Shown here piece by piece: positions 23,597-34,477 of a stretch of 64,000 bases of DNA. Both the position numbers and the translations under genes were made by a program. Position 1 is the stretch's first letter. Each line of letters opens with the position of its first letter. The DNA comes from Heloderma charlesbogerti (Eukaryota; Chordata; Lepidosauria; Squamata; Helodermatidae): the NCBI GenBank assembly GCA_026122225.1, contig JANEZZ010000975.1, forward strand, positions 124,001-188,000, read 5' to 3'. The notes beneath the pieces were generated by a model, which was not told the origin of the DNA, searched no databases, and saw only the letters and a program-made list of their open reading frames with translations.

Positions 23597-25368
23597 TATT
23601 TATTTTTTTATTTTATTTATTAAATTTATTAATTGCCCATCTGGCCGGTCACCCAGCCACTCTGGGCGATGTACAGCAATAAAAACAATTCATAGAATAA
23701 AATTCAACATTAAAAACATCACATATCTAAAATTACCCTAGCCCACCCCAAATACCTGCCTGAACAAGTTTTTAATATGTGGCGGAAGCTCATTAAAGAG
23801 GGGGCATGGCGGAGTTCCCGAGGGAGGGAGTTCCACAGAGTGGGGGCCACCACAGAGAAGGCCCTCTCCCTCGTCCTCACCAGCCTAGCTGTCCTGGCTG
23901 ATGGGACAGAGAGAAGGCCATCCGAGGCTGATCTTGTTGAGCGGCCTGTCTGGTGTTGCTGAAGGCACTCCTTGAGATAGGCTGGCCCGGAACCGTATAG
24001 GGTTTTAAAGGTCAAAACCAACACCTTGAATTTGGCCCAGAAAACAACTGGTAGCCAGTGCAGCTCCTTCAGCACTGGAGTGATGTGATCTCGCCAGTGG
24101 CTGCCTTTAATCAGGCGAGCTGCCGCGTTCTGTACCAGCTGCAGCTTCCGAACCATCTTCAAGGATAACCCCACATAGAGCGCATTACAGTAGTCCAAAC
24201 GAGAGGAGACCAGGGCATGTACTACTGATGGGAGCAGATGGTCGGGAAGGTAGGGGCACAGCCGCCATATCAGATGGAGTTGGTACAGCACTGTCCAGCT
24301 CACAGCCAACGCCTGAGCCTCCATGGACAGCTGAGAGTCTAAGATGACCCCCAAGCTGCAGACCTGGTCTTTCAAGGGTAGCCATACCCCATACACCAGG
24401 TCAACATCCCCCAGTCTCCTCTTGTCTCCCACCAAAAGTACCTCGGTCTTGTCAGGGTTCAGCTTCAGCTTGATCCTCCCCATCCAGCCACTCACCGTCT
24501 CCAGACATTTGGACAGGTATTCTATGGCCAACCTTGGTGAAGATTTGCACGAGAGGTAGAGCTGCATGTCATCCACATACTGATGACACCGCACCCCAAA
24601 CCTCCTGATGATAGCCCCCAGCGGCTTCACATAGATGTTAAATAGCATCAGGGAGAGGATGGAACCCTGTGGCACCCCACAAGTGAGCGGCCACGGGTCC
24701 GAAACTTCCTGTCCCAGTGCTACCCTCTGGTACCTGCCGGAGAGGAAGGACCAGAACCACCGTAATATGGTGTCTCCAATGCCCAACCCCTCCAGGCAGT
24801 CCAGGAGGATACCGTGATCAATGGTATCAAAAGCTGCTGAGAGGTCGAGGAGAACAAGGAAAGAGCATTCTCCCCTATCCAGAGCCCTCCTCATATCATC
24901 CACCAAGGTGACCAAGGCCGTTTCTGTCCCATGCCCAGGTCTGAAGCCCAACTGAAATGGATCTAGATAATCGGCTTCTTCCAAGTGTGCCTTCAACTGC
25001 ATCGCCACCACCCGCTCAATCACCTTGCCCCAAAATGGCAGGTTCGAGACTGGGCGAAAGTTGTTCAGAACTTGGGGATCCAAGGAGGGCTTTTTTAAAA
25101 GCGGTCTTATCACTGCCTCCTTGAGGGCTGACGGCATCACTCCCTCCTCAAGGGACGTGTTCACCACTGCCTTGATCCCCTCACCCAGCCTCTCTCCGCA
25201 GCTTATAATGAGCCAAGATGGGCAAGGATCAAGTAAGCAGGTGGTCGGCTTTACATATGAAAGCACCTTGTCCACTTCATCAGAAGGAAGAAGCTGGAAC
25301 CGATCCCACAAAACTGGTGTGCCACAGACCGCCTCCTGCTCACTAATGTATCCACAGCACACGGAATA
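23597..25368 (-). mobile_element. 5'-truncated L2-type LINE
   Basis: The 3' tail at 23600-23680 (complement: CAGAGTGGCTGGGTGACC, then ATTAATAAATTTAATAAA) is shared with the copy ending near 58905. The 5' end breaks off within the ORF2 protein upstream of the reverse transcriptase, so the endonuclease is missing. Confidence 0.93.
23719..25362 (-). CDS. L2-type LINE ORF2 fragment: reverse transcriptase
   Basis: An uninterrupted 547-codon frame encodes the reverse transcriptase and C-terminal region of a CR1/L2-group non-LTR retrotransposon, which copies element RNA into DNA at a nicked target. Visible blocks are NNFRPVSNLPF (about residue 100), FQLGFRPGHGTETAL, the catalytic-Asp block LDLSAAFDTIDH, CGVPQGSILS and the active-site motif QYVDD, where most relatives have YADD. 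The C-terminal RAFSVVAPTLWNSLP precedes the stop. The first Met is arbitrary, because the true N-terminus and endonuclease were lost by 5' truncation. The absence of stops suggests a fairly young insertion. It should not be functional alone. Confidence 0.88.
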   Translation of the reverse strand: MCCGYISEQEAVCGTPVLWDRFQLLPSDEVDKVLSYVKPTTCLLDPCPSWLIISCGERLGEGIKAVVNTSLEEGVMPSALKEAVIRPLLKKPSLDPQVLNNFRPVSNLPFWGKVIERVVAMQLKAHLEEADYLDPFQLGFRPGHGTETALVTLVDDMRRALDRGECSFLVLLDLSAAFDTIDHGILLDCLEGLGIGDTILRWFWSFLSGRYQRVALGQEVSDPWPLTCGVPQGSILSLMLFNIYVKPLGAIIRRFGVRCHQYVDDMQLYLSCKSSPRLAIEYLSKCLETVSGWMGRIKLKLNPDKTEVLLVGDKRRLGDVDLVYGVWLPLKDQVCSLGVILDSQLSMEAQALAVSWTVLYQLHLIWRLCPYLPDHLLPSVVHALVSSRLDYCNALYVGLSLKMVRKLQLVQNAAARLIKGSHWRDHITPVLKELHWLPVVFWAKFKVLVLTFKTLYGSGPAYLKECLQQHQTGRSTRSASDGLLSVPSARTARLVRTRERAFSVVAPTLWNSLPRELRHAPSLMSFRHILKTCSGRYLGWARVILDM

Positions 25369-25475
25369 ACACTCCTAATCTACATAGAGTAGATCCATTG
25401 AAATGAATGAGATGAATTTCAGTGGGTCTACTCTACATAGGACTAACATTGGATGCTGCCCTACATTTTTTAATA

Positions 25476-26623
25476 CAATGGGAATGATTTCAATCAGGGA
25501 TGATGGTGTTGGGGAAGGACGGGTCATTCCCCCGTACCATGTCCCAATCCAAATCTCCCCAGCTCGTGACTTCATCTCACCATGGGAGATCCTATTCATG
25601 AATCTTCCACATCATATCTTGTTTGGCCCTGATGGCAAAGAGGATGGTAGTTTCAAGGTATCTACAGATATATTTTCATTAATTCTTATGCATATGTTCT
25701 CACACCACAGATTGTGGTAGAAATGAAATGCAAATTTAGGCTGTTGGGAAATGGCCCTTTACTCTAAAAATGTAATGTTTGCTTCCTATGTAGATTGACA
25801 AACTACTAACATTTTGCCTTGGGTTGAACATCTGCATTCCCCATGATATTTCTCTTTGAAATCCTGTGCAATTATTCATAAACCCAGCCAGATCTCAAGT
25901 GGATATCAAGCTGGGCTCTTTTGCCTTATCAGCACTAATTCTTCCCTATAAGTTAGAAAGGCTACCTTACCATAAACGAATTTGCCCTGTATGCACTGAC
26001 AACACTAGAAAATCAGCATAATAATGCAGAAAAGAGCAGTCTATGATACAAGAGTCAACACTATGATAAGAGAGTCAATCTTAGCCATAACTTCACTGGA
26101 CAGGTTTAGGCAAGTCAGCATCTCTTTAAAGTTTAGACCTCACTACCCACCTGGACAGTAGCAGCAACCTAAGCCACAGGGTCTCCTCCCTTCACGTGCT
26201 CCAATTCCCTCACTTCCTGGCCTGAGCAAACTATAGTCAGCCTCCCAAACAGAATTGAAAGTCCACTTCTAACCATGGTTTCCAATTTATTTTTTAAGCA
26301 AACTCCGGTTTGTGCAAACCAGAGCTTGCCAAATTGGATGTCATGGCAAACTATGGTCTGCTCAAACCAGAAAGGGAAGGAAGAAGGGAATAGGGATGCC
26401 CTCCATGGTTGAGATGATCATCTGGAACACCCCATAGAATTGCTAATGAGACAAGGCAACAAGATTTCTAACTATACGAACAAACCTGGCTTATCCTCTC
26501 ACCCCAACCATTCTCATCTCTATGCTTGGATTTAAAATTCACCTCTAGGATCTACTCTTACATTACAACCTTCTCTAACTACCTTTCCCTTCTCTAGTGC
26601 CAAAGAACTTTCAAGCTCTACAA
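25476..26623. other. No clear feature
   Basis: Intron sequence. Around 26225-26370 the motif CAAACTATNGTC and its complement recur (26229, 26348, 26300 region), perhaps an old palindromic MITE. Confidence 0.35.
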
Positions 26624-26758
26624 CAGGAGTGGGCAACTGATGGCCTTCCAGATGTTTTGTTCTACAACTCCTATGATTCCACACCATTGGCTATACTTCC
26701 TAGGGTAATGGGGGTCGTAAGCCAAAACATCTGGAGGGCCACAAGTTGTACACCCTTG
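26624..26758. mobile_element. 135-bp CAGGAGTGGGCAAC hAT MITE
   Basis: Long inverted repeats (CAGGAGTGGGCAACTGATGG against the complement of the right end) are flanked by a perfect 8-bp duplication, CTCTACAA. The family also occurs at 9819-9878 and 40300-40434. Confidence 0.93.
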
Positions 26759-27084
26759 CTCTACAACTACTATGTATTTGGCATTTTCCTTATTCTTCCT
26801 CCCATTCTCCTCCTTTTTTCTCAGATGAATGTAAATACCCCCTTCAGTAGCTATCTGCTTTATAACATAAGTTCCTTATAGCAAAGGCCTCTCTTTTTGC
26901 CTTTTTGTAAGCCTCTGATCAAACCAATAGGGCTGTAAGAAAAATCTGCTGACTTATGATCCTATAGCAGTTTCACTAGGTTAAAGACATTGCTAAGCTA
27001 ACATGTATAGAATTTATCTTGGGTTCATTGTCTGCTGTTAAAATAAGTACTGTTTATCATCAGTGAACCAACATCACCACGCTA

Positions 27085-27170
27085 CGCTTTATTGTTTTGG
27101 ATTCTGGTACACCACCTTGATGGCTTTTTAGCAGACAAGACAGTATAAAAATGTTCAATCTAATCACCAC
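27085..27170 (+). mobile_element. L2-type 3' tail
   Basis: GGTACACCACCTTGATGGC then ACAGTATAAAAATGTT follows the L2-tail pattern seen at 3835 and 7355. Confidence 0.5.
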
Positions 27171-27185
27171 ACCACCACCAAATAT

Positions 27186-27962
27186 TAGGGATGTCAGAGG
27201 AATCTGGTTGTGGGGTGGAGTTCAACAAGATTTTGTTAGCTCAGCCCCCTGGACTCCATCCCATCTTCTGCCAGCTGGCCCAGCTTGGTGAACAACAAGT
27301 CAGGCCAGCTGGAGGAATTTCCGTAATTTGGGTGGGGGTGTGTAAAAAAAACATTCGCACAAATTACAGCTGGAAATTATGCAATTTTTGGCCAGAAATT
27401 GCATAATTTGCACAAATTATGGCTGCAATTTGAGGAAATTACACAATTTATGGCCATAATTTGAGCAAATTTGCATGATGTGCAGCCATAATTTGCACAG
27501 ATCTCTATTTGCACACATTTTTGGCTGAGACCAAAACAATTTCCGGAACTCAGGAATTTCCGGAATTCTGGCTGGGGGGGGAGGCGCCCTGTCCCTCCCA
27601 TCACGAATCCTGGCCAGCCGGGTCTGCAAATGGCGGCGGCCATAGCCGCTGCCGTTTGCGTCCCTGCAGTCAGCCGTGATAGGCTACGTAAATCTTTACG
27701 TAGCCTATCACGTTTTTTGTTGTTGTTCTTTTACTGGAAATGGTGGCAGCGGCAGCCGGTCGAAAGACCGGCCGCTGCAGCCGCCGCTGCCGAACCGCCA
27801 CTGAACCGCCATCACAACCGCCGCCGCCAGGGAGATTCGCCCAAGGTAAGTCCCGTCCGGGGGGGGCGGGGGGGCAGACCATTTCACCACCGATTTCGGG
27901 GGGCCGAATGCGCTGGCATTCAGCCTCCCCAAGATTCGTGGCAAAATTGTCTGACATCCCTA
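27186..27962. mobile_element. GC-rich hAT element with 38-bp palindrome module
   Basis: The ends are TAGGGATGTCAGAG and CTGACATCCCTA. The flanking octamers do not match (CCAAATAT / GTTGGGGT), so it may be a composite. An inner foldback GCAAATGGCGGCGGC / GCCGCTGCCGTTTGC (27626-27659) is followed by the 38-bp palindrome. A full-consensus donor-like site AAG|GTAAGT points outward at 27843-27851. The 122-codon frame here has no domain. Confidence 0.8.
27675..27712. repeat. 38-bp palindrome, perfect 18-bp arms
   Basis: The arm CGTGATAGGCTACGTAAA, a two-base centre and the exact reverse complement. The same-length module occurs in five elements of this window. Confidence 0.95.
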
Positions 27963-27999
27963 GTTGGGGTAGAAGTCAAAATAGGATATGTTCACTGAA

Positions 28000-28175
28000 A
28001 ATCATCCTATTTGTTGGCTTTTGGAAGAGTAATATGGCCTTCTCCATGGTGGCTCCCGATTTATGGAATGATCTTCCACCCTGATATTTTCGAGTTGCCA
28101 ACTGTATCATACTTTAGATGCCAGTTAAAGATCCATTTCTTTGAATATGGCATGCTCACATGTTTTGCAAGCAGA
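28000..28175 (+). mobile_element. L2-type LINE 3' coding remnant
   Basis: The frame near 28035-28083 reads FSMVAPDLWNDLPP, the L2 C-terminal block, then meets a stop. Confidence 0.6.
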
Positions 28176-29094
28176 AATGAAATTCTCATGCATCCCAGCA
28201 TATTCCCATATATTCCCCAGCGACAATATATTGTTCCTGTTGTGATGCAAAGTATTTTGGGGTGGCCTGCTCTTGAATGGGTAATTAAGATCCATTAGCT
28301 TTACAAAAGGACCTGCTCTTGATGGAGATGAAAACTGCTAGAACTGGTTCATTGGTATGAGCCAACACAGCTGCCTGCATAGTTTGGACACTCTGTAGGC
28401 CCATGGCTATAGGGGCTGTTATGATGAGTGCTTGCACTCCCAAATTTACCACTACACCACTGGAAGAGAGCCCTCTGCACAAACATCTGTCTCAGAGCCT
28501 CTTCCATGGTTGAGAGGAACCCAGGAGAAGTGCCCTTCCTACACTGACATCGCCCGTCTGGTTTAACTGGCGACTGCCATTGGCATAAGGTAGTAGGTGT
28601 GCCAGGTAGTGCTGAGTGATTGAGTCCAGAAATGGCCATTTAAATTTCTCACATGCCCTAGGGCAATGCTACCTTAGCAGATCATGAATGTAAAATAGCA
28701 GATCATGGACCAAACATGGATCATGTTGTGGTGTTGTTTTTTTTAATTGGGGGAGGGGTGGGCAGGGCAGGCACCAGCAGTGGACTCTGATGGGTTCTTG
28801 GCCCCTGGAAGCGATCTAAGGGAGGATGCTGCATGCTGATGAATGAATTTGTGTAAGTCAGAGGAGGGGTGATGTCATTCCCTTCACAAGTCTCTTTGTT
28901 TAGCCCCTGAAAAGTTTGAAAGTGGCTAGCCTTGCTTTTTATTTTCTTTGTCTTGAATAGGTATAGGTGAAATGTTCATTTCATTTCAGTTTGATAAGAA
29001 CTTATTAAAATTTGCAAAGTTCTCCATATTTGGGAAGAAAAGAACTTGACTGAAAAAAAATCTGAATAGGAGAAACTGAAACTGAGAAGAGCCA
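28176..29094. other. No recognisable feature
   Basis: Intron sequence, nothing assigned. Confidence 0.35.
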
Positions 29095-29335
29095 GTGTGA
29101 TGTAGGAAAGCCGGTGTGGTGTAGTGGTTAGATTTTTGGACTGGGACTTGGGAGACCTGGGTTCTAGGCCCCACTCAGCCATGAAGCTCACTGAGTGACT
29201 TTGGGCCAGTCACTGACTCCCAGCCTAGCCTACCTTGCAGGGTTGTTGTGAGGATAAAATGGAGATGAGGAGGATCATGTACACTGCCTTAGGGTCCTTG
29301 GAGGAAAGGTGGGATATGAATGTAAAAAATAAACA
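29095..29335 (+). mobile_element. MIR-like tRNA-derived CORE-SINE
   Basis: It has a tRNA-like head (GGTGTAGTGGTTAGA with GGGTTCTAGGCCCCACTC), the core TGACTTTGGGCCAGTCACTG, then CAGGGTTGTTGTGAGGATAA and an L2-like tail ending in AAAAAATAAA. The order matches MIR-type SINEs. Other copies: 50500-51130, 51475-51720. Confidence 0.85.
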
Positions 29336-29439
29336 TGTTTCGTCCATCAAGACCCAGGGCATTGCATGCTTAGGTTGTGGAAGTCTGGGTTTGAATCCTT
29401 GTGTATTCAACCATGTTATTGCTAAATTAGAGGTCCACC

Positions 29440-29847
29440 TAGGAGTGTACAAAACCCACTTACCGTTCCATCCGGGTGTCCGTGGGGGGGGGGGATGATC
29501 TGTCCCTCCCCCCGGAATCCTGCCCAGCCAGCTCCGCTCCGCTCCATGGCAAGTCCAGCATAGGGGACTCCATTTGCATCCCTGCCCTTGGCCATGATTG
29601 GCTATGTAAATATTTACGTAGCCTACTACAGCAAGGAGCAGGACGCAAATGGCGTAGTGGACACCAGCAGTGGATGGCTGTGGAATGAAGATGACAACTG
29701 GGACCAGCCGCCGCTAGGTAAGTTCCGTCCCAGGGGGATTTTGGGGAGTGGCGGGGGGGTAGTCTGTTCCGGCACGGACTCCGGGGGGCCAGATTCTAAA
29801 GAATCCAGCCTCATTGGAGTCCGTGGCAGATTTCTCCACCATCCCTA
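29440..29847. mobile_element. GC-rich hAT element with palindrome module (408 bp)
   Basis: It runs from TAGGAGTGTACAAAAC to CCACCATCCCTA with an 8-bp duplication bearing one mismatch (GGTCCACC / GTTCCACC). A degenerate palindrome lies at 29593-29630. Donor-like sites face outward: ACG|GTAAGT on the minus strand (29466-29458) and TAG|GTAAGT on the plus strand (29715-29723). Confidence 0.88.
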
Positions 29848-30429
29848 GTTCCACCTCTTTTTTTCTCACAGGCCCCTCATCTTTAACAGCTATATGGTAG
29901 GCAGATGCACCATAGTCCTCTGTATGCTTGGAATACCTTTCTATCTGTTGCATTTGACTAGTGTAGATTGATGAGAAGTTTGTTTCAGTTCATTTTTTAT
30001 AAGAATTTACCAAAATGCGCAACGGTCTTCATATTCAGGAAAGAAAGACCCTGGGAGGAACAGCAGGGTTACGGTGAAGAGAGAATGGCTTGCCAAATGA
30101 ACACGGTAGGTTCTCTCAGCAACCTCGCATTATTGACTTTCTGCTGGCTGGCAATACATAGACAAATAGAAAGATAGATTGTGCTGCGATTCTGGATGCC
30201 TAGATTGTCTGCATAAACACAGGACCCTACACCTAAGCCATCTGTAAGGCAGGAGGTCCACTGTGGCACCCATAATGGATTGTTGAAGGAAAGACATTTG
30301 GTAGTGTCAAGAGTAGCATGATGCAGCTAAGAGAAGGGTGGGGAGTCCTGAACAAAGTTCCAGACAATTCCAGCAGGCTGAGATGAGAGGGAGAGCAGAG
30401 CCATTCCACCAGCCCTGCTGAAATAATTC
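29848..30429. other. No recognisable feature
   Basis: Intron sequence, nothing assigned. Confidence 0.35.
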
Positions 30430-30592
30430 CCCTCTTCTCTCCCCATTCTTTTTTCCTTGTGTGTCATGTCTTTTTTAGATTGTAAGCCTGCAGGCAGGGA
30501 CTGTCTTGTTGTATGTAAGCCATGCTGGGAGCCTTTTTGGCCAAGGAGCAGCATAAAATTCATTCAAATAAATAAATAAATCCTTCAAATTT
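30430..30592 (+). mobile_element. L2-type 3' UTR tail
   Basis: TTAGATTGTAAGCCTGCAGG and GGCAGGGACTGTCTTG resemble the L2 3' end. TTCAAATAAATAAATAAAT closes it. Confidence 0.65.
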
Positions 30593-30644
30593 GGGGACCC
30601 ATCAATTAAGGAAGGAGTTTGCATTTATTTTGCCATCACTACAT

Positions 30645-31135
30645 CAAAACGACTTGAACTTTAAGAAGGATTCAGATAAATTGGAACGAGTTCATAGAAG
30701 GGCAACAAAGATGATTAGAGGACTAGAAACAATGTCCTATGAGGAAAGATTGAAGTAACTGAGTATAATTAGCCTTGAGAAGAGAAGAGTGAGGGGGGAC
30801 ATGATAGCACTTTTCAAGTACCGAAAGGGTCATCACACAGAAGAAGGCCACAACCTGTTCTCTGTAGGACACAAAATAACAGGCTTAAGTTACAGGAAGG
30901 CAGATTTCGGTGGAACACCAGGAAAAACATCCTAACAGTCAGAGCTATCAGATAATGGAATCTGCTGCCTAGGGAGGTGGTGATCTCCCCATCACTGGAG
31001 ACATTCAAGCAGAGACTGGACAGCCATCTGTCAGGGATGCTTTAAACTGGATTCCTGCATTGAGCATGGGGTTGGACTTGATGGCCCCTTCCAACCATAA
31101 ATGCCCCCTACCAACTCAATGGTTCTATGATTTTG
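30645..31135 (+). mobile_element. CR1 LINE 3' portion
   Basis: A broken frame of the CR1 ORF2 C-terminus is visible (ATKMIRG, SYEERLK, ISLEKRRVRGDMIALFKY), then the 3' UTR with GGTTGGACTTGATGGCCCC and the terminal ATTCT-type end (GGTTCTATGATT). Stops and frameshifts show it is dead. Confidence 0.9.
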
Positions 31136-31857
31136 TGTTAACACACATTAGTTAAACTCAGCAAAACACAGATTTTGAAATGCACACTCAATTTGCAGCT
31201 CAAATAGTTACATTACTTTTCTTTCTGTTGCGAGGTGGACGTGACAAGACCCATTAAAAGAGACGTAATTTTTAGTTTTGCCCCTACAGCCGAACCAGTT
31301 GATGTCAAAAAAAAGGCTACAAGGATAGGAAATTATACCAGCAGAAACACGTGTTCCCTAATTGCTATCTTTCACAGAGCTTCATCCTGATCCCCAAATA
31401 TGTCTGCATCCCAGCAAAACGTGTATGAAACATAAGAGCATAAATGTAAAATATGTGTCCATTTCCTCTAATCCTTGATACTGTCAACAACAGCTGGAAA
31501 GGGGGCTTTATCAAAGGAAGGATTTGACAGATAATCACATGCTAACCTTTTCCTTTTATTGCTCTACAAGTCAATGCCTGAAAAAGGTCCAATAATAATT
31601 CTTGTTACAGTGTTTGCATTTCAAGTCTTTCTTTCATATAAAGATGAAACTTTATTCTGTCTTGTGTTTCTGTTTGCCACATCAGCTCATGTTTTTATAC
31701 CTTTAGCATTTTTAGTTGGTTTTTGCCTTTGTATAAACTGAGGGTACTTCCAGACGGAGGGCTTCTACCACTACCAATCAGAAGGTATTGTGCAGCAAAC
31801 CTGTATTTTCATCCTTAATGGATTTTCCATGGCAAGAAAAAAGATGGAAGAAGCAGT
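31136..31857. other. No recognisable feature
   Basis: AT-rich intron sequence, nothing assigned. Confidence 0.35.
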
Positions 31858-32318
31858 AGAATCATAGAATCATAGAATAGTAGGGTTGGAAGGGGCCTAT
31901 AAGACTATTGAGTCCAACCCCCTGGTCAGTGCAGGGATCCAAGTCAGACCATCCCTGACAGATGGCTGTCAAGCCTCATTGTGAATACCTCTAGTGTGGG
32001 AGAGCCCACCACCTCCCTAGGTAATTGGTTCCATTGTCGTATTGCTCTAACAGTCAGGAAGTTTCTCCTTATGTTCAGCCAGAATCTGGCTTCCTGTGAC
32101 TTGTGACTGTGACTGTGACTACACAGCCTAACCAGTGCTGAGTAGAGGGGAACTAGTACCTCCTGGGATTTGGAAGCTATGCTTCTATTAATGCAGCCCA
32201 AAAGAGCATTGGCCTTTTTTGCAGCCACATCACATTGTTGGCTCATATTCAGCTTGTGATCTACAACCATTCCAAGATCCTTCTCGCTTGTAGTGTTGTT
32301 GAGCCAAGTATCCCCCAT
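31858..32318 (-). mobile_element. CR1 LINE 3' portion
   Basis: The 3' end is at 31860 (AATCATAGAATCATAGAAT on the plus strand). The minus-strand frame of 124 codons has EKDLGMVVDHKLNMSQQC and, after an internal deletion, NIRRNFLTVRAIRQWNQLP and EVFTMRLDSHLSGM, the CR1 ORF2 C-terminus. Confidence 0.9.
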
Positions 32319-32389
32319 CTTGTAACTGTTTATTTGGCCATGAGTGGGGGACTACTGCAACTCCATCATCACCATCATGCTTTTTTCTT

Positions 32390-32522
32390 CCTCCCTGCTG
32401 GTCCCTTTCCTTGTTTCTTGTGCCTGTTTAGATTGTCTAATCACTGAGTCTTGTAAGCTGCTCTGGGAACTTTTTGACCAAAGAGCAAGATAAACATGCT
32501 TTGAATAAGTATATGAATTTTT
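32390..32522 (+). mobile_element. L2-type 3' tail
   Basis: TGTAAGCTGCTCTGGGAAC then AGCAAGATAAACATGC, TTTGAATAA. Same tail type as 30430-30592 and 63650-63812. Confidence 0.5.
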
Positions 32523-32599
32523 TTAAAAAATGGTAGCATTACAGTTTTTTCTAAGATTTCCTACTGAGCTTTTTCCTGACTTGATTTGGGTTGACATTA

Positions 32600-32621
32600 T
32601 ACACACACACACACACACACT
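32600..32621. repeat. (AC)n microsatellite
   Basis: About eleven AC units. Confidence 0.9.
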
Positions 32622-32966
32622 ATCATTGTGGTTTCAATGCCAGTGTGTTCAGTGCAACCAGGCAAAGCTCAATTCACACAACACACACACTTTGAGGTGG
32701 TTTAGAGAAGCAGAATGGGAGAAGCAGAAAGGGAGGGGGGAGGAGGATGCTAGTGAGGAAAGAGTCAGCATGATGCTTTTAGCAGCCTTTGCCTCTGCAA
32801 CAAAGCACCAACTGTGCACAGCTCACAGACTCCACCCCTTATGTCACTCCTGCCTGTTCCTTCTTTGCTGCCAGGCTCTACATGGCTTCCCCTAGTTTCT
32901 TGTTCCTGCTTGTCCATTAGTTTTCCTGTAAGTAAGAATTTTGACAAACACTGCTAAAAGCTAAAA

Positions 32967-33647
32967 CAGCCTTCCCCAACCTGGCTGTCAGGAGCGCCCT
33001 AGCGGCCTCTTCCAATAGACTCCAATAGCCAACTCAAGACACAGACGAAAGGATTCTTTTCAAGGCTTTAATCCTTTTACTACTTAATGACTCTTTCAGA
33101 TGCTATTCAACAGCGACTAAGCAAGGAACAGCAGAGTGGCCTATGTGCCAGGTAGGCAGTTGATCCCCGTTTGAAGGAGAGTCACATGAAGACCCTGAAC
33201 TTATGGGCTAGGGAGAGATCCTCCCTCTTTCCCTTGGGTCCACAGGAGGCAGCCGTTGCTTGAGCACCGAACGGGCGCTACGCCTCCTTTCTGCGCCCTC
33301 CATCGCTCATTGCTCTCTGCGTCTGCGTTGAGCGTCTAGCAAGCCCCCCTCCCACACTTTCTCACTGCCAGGATCGCTATCTATCTCAGGAATGCCGGCA
33401 GGAGGAATCTCTGCCAGCTGCTATGCCTGTGAGGGATGAGCTGGCTCCTCTCCCACAGATTTCTGATCCTCCTCAGAATCAGATCTGCTCTGGGGTTCTA
33501 TCAGCTCAGTTTCCACCCTGACACTGGCAGGCTCCAAATGTGTTGACTGCAACTCCCAGTATTCTCAGACAGCATAGCTAATGCTGGCTGGAAATGATGG
33601 AACTTGCAGTCCAACACACCTGGAGTGCACCAGGTTGGGGAAGGCTG
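32967..33647. mobile_element. CAGCCTTCC hAT MITE split by a solo LTR
   Basis: The ends CAGCCTTCCCCAACCTGG and CCAGGTTGGGGAAGGCTG are perfect inverted repeats. The octamers outside are similar (AGCTAAAA / GGCTAGAA). Once the LTR and one copy of its 5-bp duplication are removed, a normal MITE of about 138 bp remains. Confidence 0.9.
32986..33523 (-). mobile_element. Solo LTR (538 bp) with perfect 5-bp target duplication
   Basis: TGTCAGGAG at one end and CCCTGACA at the other are flanked by CTGGC on both sides. The minus strand is the likely sense strand: it carries GATTCTGAGGAGGATC near its start, like the gypsy LTRs of this window, and GGATTAAAGCC as a possible polyadenylation signal near 33070. 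Confidence 0.88.
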
Positions 33648-34477
33648 GGCTAGAATAATTATTTCTAGCCTAATCCATGGTGGATAAGCAAACAACCCAG
33701 TTTAATATGTAGGAATCTCTAGGCAAGCATTCGAAACATGGACTTATGTGATCCTGTTTAACATGGACTCCAGGGTACCCACAATAGAGTGCTCTTTGGT
33801 GGCCCAACTGCTACCTTTGGTGCCCCCACATGAGCCTTGATGGGCTTATCAATGGTGGTGGGGGGTTATCATTTTAATCATCCATATCCTGAAATGATTC
33901 TCTTGGGGTTTTGAAAAGACTTGGTGGAACCATTAGATTTAGGATTGCTACTTGATCTGTTTTCTGCTGCAGCAATTTGCAATTTGTAAGAAATCCGTTG
34001 GAGAGCCTCGCAAATTCCATCATTATAAGATTGGTAAAAATAAAAATTACAATGTTGCATTGTTAATAAAATTAACTTAATGTTTAAGAAAGTATTCTAG
34101 GAATCTAGCTAACTAGTTCATTGGAAATTGGCCATTGTTTATACATTTTTAGAACGAAGATTTGGTAGATAATATAAGACCATTTGTATTTTTTCTCCCT
34201 TTGCTGTAAATGTGTTGATACATCTATTATTCTCTATTAGAATAATTTAAAATCAGCTATCTTTTCATACGGCATTGTCTTGATTTTCTTATAATTATGT
34301 TTTGGTGGGTTTATTTTTGGTGTTAAAAATGTATTGTTTAGGCTTCAATTGTCGGGCATTTGATTAATTTATCGTAATAGTTTTTATGTATTATTTTCAT
34401 GAACCCTAATTAAAAATTAAAAGCTTGGTCAAAATTCCCTTCCCCGTGTTTCCTGAAATATTCTCTCCTTGTGAAAA
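33648..34477. other. No recognisable feature
   Basis: AT-rich intron sequence, nothing assigned. Confidence 0.35.

Larger units (their letters stand above)
23571..25475. mobile_element. GAGTAGACC palindromic MITE split by an L2 LINE
   Basis: The left end GGGTAGTACCCAATGTTAG (23571) and the right end CTAACATTGGATGCTGCCC (about 25440-25460) are inverted repeats. The middle (GAGTAGATCCATTGAAATG and its complement near 25415-25435) is palindromic. The L2 lies in between. Confidence 0.75.

Noticed and set aside
27630..27998. 122-codon frame and apparent CpG-rich promoter region
   Set aside because: The CpG richness belongs to a transposon core that recurs elsewhere. No gene start or exon is attached to it.
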